Source: JAQBQB01 sp963846925 (GTDB lineage: Bacteria > Gemmatimonadota > Gemmatimonadetes > Gemmatimonadales > Gemmatimonadaceae). Taken from it: a stretch of DNA of 64,000 nt. Below are positions 28,501 through 35,940 of the stretch, piece by piece (the first letter of the stretch is position 1; each line of letters begins with the position of its first letter). The stretch is taken from the NCBI GenBank assembly GCA_963846925.1, contig CAWJXW010000019.1:110161-174160 (forward strand), given 5' to 3'. Under the pieces are notes generated by a model, which saw nothing but the letters and a program-made list of their open reading frames with translations, was not told where the DNA came from and searched no databases. A program made the translations under genes and the position numbers.

Positions 28501-28762
28501 CGACCTGAGGACCCGGTTCGGCTTTCAGCAATCTCACAACCGGACTTTCGTGCTCGACTCGACCGGAGCGTTTCAGAGCCGGCTGGCCGACAACGGAAGG
28601 CAGTCGTTCAACCTGGCCGCGGACACGAACCTGCAGGACGGTCTGGTGTTCACACTCCAGGCGTCGCACATCGTGACGTTCGACAACAACCTCAACCGGC
28701 GCTTCGCGCAGACGGTGCTGTCCACCGTGTTGCAATTCCAGTTCTTTGGCACCGCCAAGTAG
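22597..28762 (+). CDS. SprA-like giant outer-membrane/cell-surface protein (four frameshifts)
   Basis: About 2,050 residues are recovered by joining frames near 23082, 23220, 24466 and 26779; each junction needs a single-base change. A signal peptide ends ARS, followed by QTPPIP. SprA-type features include GSIRPGSEQVVMDGRQLVRD with LDYRVDYDLGRIEFMRPD, NALNFSSAQRESERILRYVV, NFYMFRAPANAGP, WTDFAIDLSKFIDLRKRI and ISKLSLAEDPLYLEQTDISG. The C-terminal end (TVLSTVLQFQFFGTAK) looks like outer-membrane beta strands. In Bacteroidota, SprA forms the type IX secretion channel in the outer membrane. Homology is inferred from motifs; the start may be TTG 22597 or GTG 22600. Confidence 0.82.
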
Positions 28763-28824
28763 ACCGCCGAATGACCAATTCGACTAACGTACAGTCTATT
28801 CCCGGACGAGACCTCTCCGTGCGC

Positions 28825-29781
28825 ATGATCAGCCTTCTCTGTGCCTCGATTCTTCTGTTGAGCGGTTGCGACCGCGGCTTCGGCCGCGCGAAGACCGCGT
28901 TCGACGGTCAGGCGGCGCTCGGATATGTGAAGGCGCACCTGGCGTTCGGTCCGAGGACGCCCGGCACGGCGGCGCACGACTCGGCCGCCGCGTGGATCGT
29001 CGCGCAGATGAAGCAGCGCACGGACAGCGTGAGCGTTCAGCGCTGGACGCAGACGACGGCCGACGGAACCAAGCTGCCGCTCCAGAACATCCTCGCCCGA
29101 TTCAACCCCGCCGCGACGCAGCGCGTGCTCTACGTGACGCACTGGGACACGCGTCCCAAGGCTGACGACGATCCCAACTTCGGCAACAAGGCGCGGCCGA
29201 TCCTCGGCGCCAACGACGGCGCGTCGGGCGTTGGCCTGTTCATCGCGCTGGGCGACGTGTTCAAGAAGACACCACCCTCCGTTGGTGTAGACTTGCTGTT
29301 CGTGGACGGAGAGGACTGGGGCGCGTTCGACTCCGACAGCGGCGGCCATTTCCCCGACGCGCTCTTCGGATCGCAGTACTTCGCGAGCCATCTGCCCTCA
29401 GCGAACTACAAGCCGCTCTTCGGCGTGCTCTGGGACATGATCGGCGACGCCGACCTGCAGCTCTATCAGGAGTCCAACTCCGTGCAGCGCGCGCCGGAGG
29501 TGGTGAGCCGAGTGTGGCAGACGGCGGCCGACCTGGGCTACTCGAAGTATTTCATCAGCCAGGTGGGCCAGCAGATCACCGACGACCACGTCCCGCTGCT
29601 CGACAAAGGGCTCCGCGTGATCGACGTGCTGGACATTCAGTACGGTCCACTGCCGGCCGGGCACGACGCGTTCACGGCGTCGAGTCCCAACTATCACCAC
29701 ACCATGCAGGACACGTTCGACAAGGTGTCGGCGAAGAGTCTGCAGGTGGTGGGGGATGTGGCGGTGACGTTGGTGAAGTAG
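28825..29781 (+). CDS. M28 family lipoprotein, glutaminyl-peptide cyclotransferase-like
   Basis: From ATG 28825 the protein has 318 residues. A lipoprotein signal MISLLCASILLLSGC is followed by an M28 zinc-hydrolase fold. Metal and catalytic residues are visible in THWDTRPKADDDP, ILGANDGASGVGL, LLFVDGEDWGAFD, VLWDMIGDADLQLY and YHHTMQDTFDKVS. The DTRP...DDDP plus GANDGASGVG combination is characteristic of secreted glutaminyl cyclases, which turn N-terminal Gln into pyroglutamate, rather than of aminopeptidases. An aminopeptidase cannot be excluded. It follows the SprA-like gene by 62 bp on the same strand. A role in capping exported proteins is inferred. Confidence 0.8.
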   Translation: MISLLCASILLLSGCDRGFGRAKTAFDGQAALGYVKAHLAFGPRTPGTAAHDSAAAWIVAQMKQRTDSVSVQRWTQTTADGTKLPLQNILARFNPAATQRVLYVTHWDTRPKADDDPNFGNKARPILGANDGASGVGLFIALGDVFKKTPPSVGVDLLFVDGEDWGAFDSDSGGHFPDALFGSQYFASHLPSANYKPLFGVLWDMIGDADLQLYQESNSVQRAPEVVSRVWQTAADLGYSKYFISQVGQQITDDHVPLLDKGLRVIDVLDIQYGPLPAGHDAFTASSPNYHHTMQDTFDKVSAKSLQVVGDVAVTLVK

Positions 29782-29850
29782 GTCTCTGGTCACTGGTCAC
29801 TGGTCTCCGGGAACTGCCAGAGACCAGAGACCAGAGACCTGTGACCAGAG
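29782..29850. repeat. Heptad tandem/inverted repeat between convergent genes
   Basis: The left half is four units of the 7-mer GGTCWCT (GGTCTCT, GGTCACT, GGTCACT, GGTCTCC). The right half after GGGAACTGCC is three units of AGAGACC followed by TGTGACCAGAG, the inverse complement. The whole folds into one long hairpin and fills the space between the M28 and subtilase stops, so it probably acts as a bidirectional terminator. Confidence 0.75.
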
Positions 29851-31536
29851 CTACGGCTTCGCCTTTCCGTTGCTCACGTCTTCCGCCATTCGCAGCGCGT
29901 TGTACGCGTTCACGATCCCGCCCGTGATGGAGAGCGTGCCGAACGGGACGTGATCCTTCGAATCGTCGCCGGGGCGGTTCACGATCTGCGCCGGATACTT
30001 GGCCGTCGACGCGATGAGAATCTTCCGCACGTCGCTCGCCGAGAGGTTCGGGTAGTAGCTCATCACCAACGCGGCGACGCCGGTCACGACCGGTGCGGCC
30101 ATGCTCGTGCCGCTGTCACGCTCGTACTGATTCCCGGGCACCGTCGACAGGATGTCGACGCCCGGCGCGAAAAGGTCGACCTGCTGCTGGCCGTAGTTCG
30201 AGAACTTGGCCGGCAGGTCTTCGCCGCCCTTCCATGACGACGCACCCACCTCGATCCAGAGGGTCGGGTGTCCGCCGTCGAGATACGTCGGGTTGGGGAA
30301 GTTGTGCGCCTTGCCGAGATCCTCGCCGTCGTTGCCGGCGGCGTGCACCATCAGCACGCCGTGCGCGTCGGCGTATTTCACCGCGTCGTCGACAGCGGCC
30401 TTGTAGGGCGAGAACGCCTTCCCGAAGCTCATGCTGATGATCTGCGCGCCGTTGTCCACGGCGTAGCGGATGGCGTTGGCGACGTCCTTGTCGCGCTCGT
30501 CGCCGTCGGGCACCGTGCGAACCATCATGAACGTGACCGACGGCGCGATGCCGTCGACGCCGATTCCATTGCCGCGGACCGCGCCGATGATCCCGGCGAC
30601 GTGCGTTCCGTGCTTCGCGTCCTGGCCCATCACGTCCGAATTGCCGTAGTTGTGCTCGTGCCAGTCGGTGTAGTTGTCACCGACCATCGTGCGTGGATTG
30701 AAGTCGGGGTTGAGGCCGTTCTTGAGCTGTCCCTCGAGCGACTTGAGTCCGTCGGCGAGCACGGGCTCGGTCGCTCCTTCGTCGGCCAGCTGTAGATAGA
30801 TCTGTCTCGCCTGCGTCAACTGCGGGGTCGTCGGCGACAACGCGCGCACGCGCGCGGTGCTCAACGTGTCGGGCGCGACGGCCTGCTTGAGGAGCGGCGT
30901 GATCTGATGCAGGACGTCGAGCGCGCCCTTGTAGTTCGTGACCGAGCTCTGAATTGTGTTGCGCTGCTTCTCGAACGCCGCCGTCACCTCGGCGCAGCGC
31001 GCGGCGTCGTCGATCTTCGGTGAGCCGCTCGCGGCCGCGCCACCGTGGCAGCGTGCGTACTCGCGCGTCACTTCGAACGTGTCGAAGTGGACGTCTTGCC
31101 CGTCCTTGCCGCCGATGAAATTCCAGCCGTGGACGTCGTCGACGAATCCGTTGTGATCGTCGTCCATGTGGTTGCCCGGCGTCTCTTTGGGGTTCACCCA
31201 GAGGTTCGCCTTGAGGTCGACGTGCGATGTGTCGATCCCGTTGTCGATGATCGCGACGACCACCCGCTTCTTGGGCGCCTTGCCCGCGAGCAGCTCGTTC
31301 ATGGCGCGCTCGGAGCTCACCCCCGGCACGTGATTGATCCCTTCGTCGAGGAGCTGCCAGTTGCGCGGCGCTTCGGCGAGGGTGACGGGGGGAACGGACG
31401 CCGGCTGGACGACAGCCGGCGCGGTCGGCGCGGGGGCCGGCGGTTGCGTCGGGGCCGGACGCGTCGCGACGGTGCTGGGCGCGCCGCAGGCGACCGCCAA
31501 CAGGAAGAACAGCGACGAGAAACGTGACGACTTCAT
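29851..31536 (-). CDS. S8 family subtilisin-like peptidase, lipoprotein
   Basis: The protein has 561 residues from ATG 31536. A lipoprotein signal (FSSLFFLLAVACGAPS) is followed by a Pro/Ala-rich linker (residues 24-55). The catalytic Asp is in VVAIIDNGIDTSHVDL, His in AKHGTHVAGIIGAV and Ser in DSGTSMAAPVVTGVA. About 200 residues separate Asp and His, far more than in subtilisin; that insertion carries a possible calcium loop (DDDHNGFVDD) and a helical part. Similar large-insert subtilases are frequent in Bacteroidota. It is probably anchored in the envelope, facing the periplasm or surface. Confidence 0.92.
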   Translation of the reverse strand: MKSSRFSSLFFLLAVACGAPSTVATRPAPTQPPAPAPTAPAVVQPASVPPVTLAEAPRNWQLLDEGINHVPGVSSERAMNELLAGKAPKKRVVVAIIDNGIDTSHVDLKANLWVNPKETPGNHMDDDHNGFVDDVHGWNFIGGKDGQDVHFDTFEVTREYARCHGGAAASGSPKIDDAARCAEVTAAFEKQRNTIQSSVTNYKGALDVLHQITPLLKQAVAPDTLSTARVRALSPTTPQLTQARQIYLQLADEGATEPVLADGLKSLEGQLKNGLNPDFNPRTMVGDNYTDWHEHNYGNSDVMGQDAKHGTHVAGIIGAVRGNGIGVDGIAPSVTFMMVRTVPDGDERDKDVANAIRYAVDNGAQIISMSFGKAFSPYKAAVDDAVKYADAHGVLMVHAAGNDGEDLGKAHNFPNPTYLDGGHPTLWIEVGASSWKGGEDLPAKFSNYGQQQVDLFAPGVDILSTVPGNQYERDSGTSMAAPVVTGVAALVMSYYPNLSASDVRKILIASTAKYPAQIVNRPGDDSKDHVPFGTLSITGGIVNAYNALRMAEDVSNGKAKP

Positions 31537-31624
31537 GTGGCTTTCCGGTCGAAGATTCGTGGAACGATAACGGGGCAAAACCCAGGGTGTTAGCCAGCTT
31601 ACGCGATTTTTACTCTCGGGACGC

Positions 31625-32272
31625 TCAGCCGCGAGCGATGTGAAAATTGAAGTGAGGCGTCTTCAGCGCGCCCATCAAGCGAACCCAGATGGGAAGCAGC
31701 ATCTCGACCCCGCGCGCGGTCGTGATATCGCCGAGGTCGATGATGTTCCGCCAGCCGAATGATCGCAGCAAGTCGGCCACGGCCGCTTTGGCGGGCGCGT
31801 CATTTCCGCTCACGAATACGTCGTGCTCTCCAGCGACGAGGCCCGGTTGGACCATGACCGCGGCGTTCACTGTGTTCAGCGTCTTCACGACTCTGGCCTC
31901 CGGGAACGCGCGCTGAATCTCCTCGCCGAGCGAGTCGGTGTTGCAGACGGTGAGGCTCGGCGGCATCCCGCGGGAGAAGTCCAGCGGGTTCGCCACGTCG
32001 ACCAGAATCTTTCCCGACAAGTTCCGGGCACCCGCCTCACGCAGCGCGGCGAGCGACGCGCCGCCCCCGGTGCAATTGAAAACGATTTCGGCTCCCGAAG
32101 CCGCATCCGCGAACGTCGCATGCGTCGCGCCGGCGCCGACCTCCTCGGCCCACTTGGTGGCCTTCTCGTTGGTCGCCGTTCTCGAACCCAACGTCACTTG
32201 GTGACCCAGCTCGACGAGGCGTCGCCCGATCGTCTGCCCGACGATGCCCGTTCCAAGGATTGCAATGCGCAT
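31625..32272 (-). CDS. NADPH-dependent F420 reductase-like dinucleotide-binding protein
   Basis: The protein has 215 residues from ATG 32272, preceded by AGGAAAAG. It has an N-terminal Rossmann motif (MRIAILGTGIVGQTIGRRL), the NADP-preferring GSRTAT loop, FNCTGGGASLAALREAG and a C-terminal ARGVEMLLPIWVRLMGAL helix. The fold matches the F420-dependent NADP reductase/FNO-like family; whether it uses F420 cannot be told. It stands alone, divergent from the ComEA-like gene. Confidence 0.85.
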   Translation of the reverse strand: MRIAILGTGIVGQTIGRRLVELGHQVTLGSRTATNEKATKWAEEVGAGATHATFADAASGAEIVFNCTGGGASLAALREAGARNLSGKILVDVANPLDFSRGMPPSLTVCNTDSLGEEIQRAFPEARVVKTLNTVNAAVMVQPGLVAGEHDVFVSGNDAPAKAAVADLLRSFGWRNIIDLGDITTARGVEMLLPIWVRLMGALKTPHFNFHIARG

Positions 32273-32452
32273 CTTTTCCTGCCTGTCGTCTACGGAAGCT
32301 GAAACGTCATTCGGGGCGGAAGTTTGTCGTGGAGACTGGGGAGCCGGGCGAGACAACCCCTCACTGCAAGCCGAAAACCAAGACGAACTCAAATGATCCC
32401 ATGCGCAATCGTTCGGTGACACACCCCCGAATCCCGTCAGTAGGTTCGGCCC

Positions 32453-33109
32453 ATGTCACTTCGCCCAGATCACAAAGCGCTCGTTTTTCTCGGAGCGGTC
32501 GCAGTCCTCGGCGCGGGCGTACGCGTATCGCGCGCGGCATCACGATCCGTCGGCAGCTCCAACGCTCAGCCCGCCCTCGATCGACAGATGGCCTCAGCAG
32601 ACTCGGCGGCAAGGGCCGGTCGGGCCGACGCGGGTGCGAGGCGTCCGAGCACTCGGGGTGGGAGACGGTCAACCCGCCGGTCGCGAGGAGGCTCGTCGGA
32701 CTCAGCTTCGGCGCTGGATTCCGTACAGGGCAAGCCGTCGCGCAGGAAGGCGACGGAGCCTCACACTGGGCCGGGCTACATCAATGGAAGGCTGGATCTC
32801 GACGTCGCGACCGCCGCGCAGATCGATTCGCTGCCGGGCGTACCACCGACGATCGCCAAACGCATCGCGGCGGATCGAATGAGGCTAGGACCGTTCCTGA
32901 GTCTGGACGGATTGCGGCGGGTCAGCGGTGTGGGCCCGACACTGGCGAAACATCTAGACTCGCTCGTCACGTTCTCCGGCGTCTACACGCAAGGCGCATC
33001 GCAAGACAGTACGATCCGCGCTCGGTCGCGCAGACCGAAGCGAGGAGGCTCTATGCGACCTGCGGCGCTGCGAACAAGGGCGCCGCCACCAGCGCCGTCG
33101 CGCCTCTGA
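32453..33109 (+). CDS. ComEA-like helix-hairpin-helix protein
   Basis: The protein has 218 residues. An N-terminal hydrophobic segment (HKALVFLGAVAVLGAGVRVS) is likely a membrane anchor. A low-complexity Arg/Ser linker (45-105) leads to a double helix-hairpin-helix DNA-binding region at about 113-175 (LDLDVATAAQIDSLPGVPPT, LDGLRRVSGVGPTLAKHLDS). ComEA binds incoming DNA at the cell surface during transformation; whether it does so here is inferred. It converges with the ROK gene and overlaps its 3' end by 59 bp. Confidence 0.8.
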   Translation: MSLRPDHKALVFLGAVAVLGAGVRVSRAASRSVGSSNAQPALDRQMASADSAARAGRADAGARRPSTRGGRRSTRRSRGGSSDSASALDSVQGKPSRRKATEPHTGPGYINGRLDLDVATAAQIDSLPGVPPTIAKRIAADRMRLGPFLSLDGLRRVSGVGPTLAKHLDSLVTFSGVYTQGASQDSTIRARSRRPKRGGSMRPAALRTRAPPPAPSRL

Positions 33110-34241
33110 GTCTCGGGAAGGTGCTCGCCGGCTCAGGGATGAGCGGTGTCTCCGCGGCGAGAGTCGTCAGCGCCCTTTCGCGGATGACGGCCTCCATCAC
33201 AGGGGCGAGCTGCTGCCACGCCTCAGTGATCTCACCGCCGACAAAGATCTGCGCGGGGTTGAGCGTGTTGATGATGATCGCGAGACCGCCTCCCAAATAC
33301 CGAGCGGTCTCCTCCAGCGCGCTCCGGGCGCGCCGCTCTCCCGCAAGCGCGCGGGCGATGACGTCGTCGATCGTGAGCCCCGACTCCTGCAGCATCCGCC
33401 GGCTCTCGGTCGGGGAGAACGGGTGGCCGAGGTAGCGGGAGAGCGTGGCGAGGTTGGAGGTGTAGGCCTCTAGGCAGCCGTGCGCGCCGCACAGGCATTG
33501 GGGACCGCGCGGATCCACGGCGACGTGCCCGAATTCGCCGGCCGTGTTGTTGTGTCCCCGAACGACCTCGCCGTTCATGACGATTCCGGCTCCGACGCCA
33601 TCCGACACCGTGACGTAGGTGAAGTCGCGCGGGGCGTCGCCTCCCCGCTGGCCGAGCCACATCTGCGCCAGCGCGCAGGCGATCGGCGCGTTCTCGATGT
33701 GGACGGCGAGGCCCGTCGCGCGGGACAGATCGTCGCGGATGTCCACGTCTCGCCACCCGAGCTGTGGGGCGTTGAGCACTCGTCCGGTGGCCTGTTCCAC
33801 CATGCCGGGGACGACGAGGCCAATGCCGTTGCATTTTCCTGCCGCCTTATGGGCTTTGAGGAGCCGAGCGATACGCTTGGCGAGGTTCGCCGTGAGGCCC
33901 TTGGGGTCGACGATGGTGTCGAACGAGTCCCCGGCGATGGTGGCGCCGCTGAAATCGGCCAACTGGAGGAAGGTGCGGCTGAATCGGACGTCCACGGCCA
34001 CCACGAGGCGGTCGTGCGTGCGCACGTAGAGCATCATGGGCTTTCGGCCGCGAGGAGCGGCCACGGTTGCGCCCTCGTAAATGGCCCCGTCCTCGAGCAG
34101 CTCACTGACCAGCGAGGTGACCATCCCTCGGCCGACCCGCATACGCCGAGCGAGGTCTGCCCGCGAGATCGGCTGGTGCTCGCGGACGAGGTTCAGCACG
34201 ATCTGCCGGTTGATCTCGCGTGGCGTCGACCGCGTTGCCAT
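33051..34241 (-). CDS. ROK family transcriptional regulator of the pectin/uronate locus
   Basis: From ATG 34241 the protein has 396 residues. The winged helix (residues 5-60: REINRQIVLNLVREHQPISR, ADLARRMRVGRGMVTSLV) precedes a ROK sugar-kinase-like domain (VVAVDVRFSRTFLQLADFSG, GIGLVVPGMVEQATG, GHNNTAGEFGHVAVDPRG). The zinc-type motif CLCGAHGCLEAY is intact. NagC/XylR-type ROK proteins repress sugar operons and release DNA on binding the sugar or its phosphate. It is divergent from uxaC with an operator-like dyad between them, so it is probably the local repressor. Confidence 0.92.
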   Translation of the reverse strand: MATRSTPREINRQIVLNLVREHQPISRADLARRMRVGRGMVTSLVSELLEDGAIYEGATVAAPRGRKPMMLYVRTHDRLVVAVDVRFSRTFLQLADFSGATIAGDSFDTIVDPKGLTANLAKRIARLLKAHKAAGKCNGIGLVVPGMVEQATGRVLNAPQLGWRDVDIRDDLSRATGLAVHIENAPIACALAQMWLGQRGGDAPRDFTYVTVSDGVGAGIVMNGEVVRGHNNTAGEFGHVAVDPRGPQCLCGAHGCLEAYTSNLATLSRYLGHPFSPTESRRMLQESGLTIDDVIARALAGERRARSALEETARYLGGGLAIIINTLNPAQIFVGGEITEAWQQLAPVMEAVIRERALTTLAAETPLIPEPASTFPRLRGATALVAAPLFAAPQVA

Positions 34242-34386
34242 GACGAAGCTGCGTGTATTGATCTTTCGCACTGATCGTGGGGCAGGGGGTCGGTCGGGAC
34301 GTCGGGGAGCCGGATTGGTACCCCGCCGCCTTCCGAGGGCGTAATCTGGGTCTTGGCGGGGGGCCGCCACTAACGGTCCGCCGATA

Positions 34387-34405
34387 TTGTTCGTAATTTG
34401 AACAA
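34387..34405. promoter_or_regulatory. Probable ROK operator upstream of the uronate operon
   Basis: The dyad TTGTTC-GTAATTT-GAACAA has perfect 6-bp arms around a 7-bp AT-rich centre. It is in a GC-rich intergenic region of about 208 bp between the divergent ROK gene and uxaC. The layout resembles NagC/XylR-type ROK operators. The remainder of 34242-34449 is GC-rich with no other clear signal. Confidence 0.65.
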
Positions 34406-34449
34406 ATGTGGCGTCGCTTCAAGTCTACCACCCGACAGACGAGCGAACC

Positions 34450-35934
34450 ATGAGGCGTGGGACGCACAAGCCCCTGGTTCTCCACGCCGACCGGTTCTTC
34501 GATTCTGACCCGGAAATCCGGCGTGCCGCGCGTGCCCTCTACGAGGAGACGCGCGACCTGCCCCTCATTTGCCCTCACGGGCACGTCGATCCGGCGATCC
34601 TGGCCAACGATACGCCGTTCCCGGAACCCGCGTCGCTGATCGTGGTGCCGGACCATTACATCGTCCGCATGTTGTACTCGCGCGGCGCGCCGATGGAGTC
34701 GCTCGGGATTCCGACGCGCGATGGAACCCCGGTCGAGAACGACCCTCGCCGCATCTGGCAGACGTTCGCCGACAACGTGCACCTCTTTCACGGCACGCCC
34801 ACCGGCGCGTGGCTCGACCATGAGCTGCACGAGGTCTTCGGCGTGAAGGTGCGGCTCGACGGCGATTCCGCGCAGCATGTGTACGACCAGATCGCCGAAC
34901 GTCTGGCGTCGCCGGAGTTTCGGCCGCGCAGGCTGTTCGAGCGATTCAACATCGAGGTGCTGGCGACGACCGACGCGGCGAGCGATTCGCTCGAGCACCA
35001 TCGCGCGCTGCGCGCGTCGGGTTGGCGCGGCCGAGTGATTCCGACGTTCCGCCCGGACGCGGTCTTTCGCATTGTCGCGCCGGAATGGGCGTCCGAGCTG
35101 GAGTGCCTGGGGCAGGTGAGCGGCGAAGCGATCGCGGACTACGCCTCGTTCATCCACGCGCTCGCTGAGCGGCGAGCGGTGTTCAAGTCGCTCGGCGGGA
35201 CGGCGACCGACCATGCGGTCATCGAGCCGTTCGCGTCGCGCCTGTCGGATCAGGATGCATCGGCGATCTTCCTGCGCGCCCTTCGAGGAGAGGCGACGCC
35301 GTCGGATCAGCGGCGTTTCGAGGCGCACATGCTCATGGAGATGGCGCGCATGTCCGTCGAGGACGGACTGGTCATGCAGCTTCATCCGGGCGCGCTTCGC
35401 AATCACAACCGTCAGGTGTTCGATCGATTCGGCCCCGACCGCGGCGCCGACATTCCCGTGGCCACCGAGTACACGCGCAACCTCTCCGAGCTCCTCAACG
35501 CGTACGGCAACGACGAACGCTTCTCGCTGGTGCTGTTCACGCTGGACGAATCCGCGTACTCGCGCGAGCTCGCGCCGCTCGCCGGGCACTATCCGGCGCT
35601 GCGACTCGGCCCGCCGTGGTGGTTCCACGATTCGATCGAGGGGATGACGCGGTACCGGCAACAGGTCACGGAGACGGCGGGGATCTACAACACCGCCGGC
35701 TTCAACGACGACACGCGCGCCTTCTGCTCGATTCCAGCGCGCCACGATCTCTCGCGGCGGGTGGACGCGAACTATCTCGCCGGTCTCGTCGCGCGGCACG
35801 TCGTCGAGCTCGACGATGCGCGCGTGATGGCGCGCGCGCTCGCCTACGAGCTCGCGCGCGAGACGTACCGCATCGCTCCTGCGCCGCCACTCCAGCCGGT
35901 GGCGCAACGTCCCCTCGCGGCCGCGAGGACGTAG
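34450..35934 (+). CDS. uxaC: Glucuronate/galacturonate isomerase
   Basis: The protein has 494 residues from ATG 34450. GTG 34408 is an alternative start that would place the operator directly before the coding region. UxaC features include LICPHGHVDPAILANDTPF (the metal-binding His-x-His), FERFNIEVLATTDAASDSLE and MQLHPGALRNHN, with the C-terminal CSIPARHDLSRRVDANYLA block. It converts D-galacturonate to D-tagaturonate and D-glucuronate to D-fructuronate in the cytoplasm. It is first in a long plus-strand operon and 6 bp from uxaA. Confidence 0.95.
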   Translation: MRRGTHKPLVLHADRFFDSDPEIRRAARALYEETRDLPLICPHGHVDPAILANDTPFPEPASLIVVPDHYIVRMLYSRGAPMESLGIPTRDGTPVENDPRRIWQTFADNVHLFHGTPTGAWLDHELHEVFGVKVRLDGDSAQHVYDQIAERLASPEFRPRRLFERFNIEVLATTDAASDSLEHHRALRASGWRGRVIPTFRPDAVFRIVAPEWASELECLGQVSGEAIADYASFIHALAERRAVFKSLGGTATDHAVIEPFASRLSDQDASAIFLRALRGEATPSDQRRFEAHMLMEMARMSVEDGLVMQLHPGALRNHNRQVFDRFGPDRGADIPVATEYTRNLSELLNAYGNDERFSLVLFTLDESAYSRELAPLAGHYPALRLGPPWWFHDSIEGMTRYRQQVTETAGIYNTAGFNDDTRAFCSIPARHDLSRRVDANYLAGLVARHVVELDDARVMARALAYELARETYRIAPAPPLQPVAQRPLAAART

Positions 35935-35940
35935 GCCGCG

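Noticed and set aside
29782..29850. CRISPR array
   Set aside because: The repeat unit is 7 bp with no spacers of regular unique sequence, and no cas gene is nearby. It folds as one hairpin. No CRISPR array was seen elsewhere.
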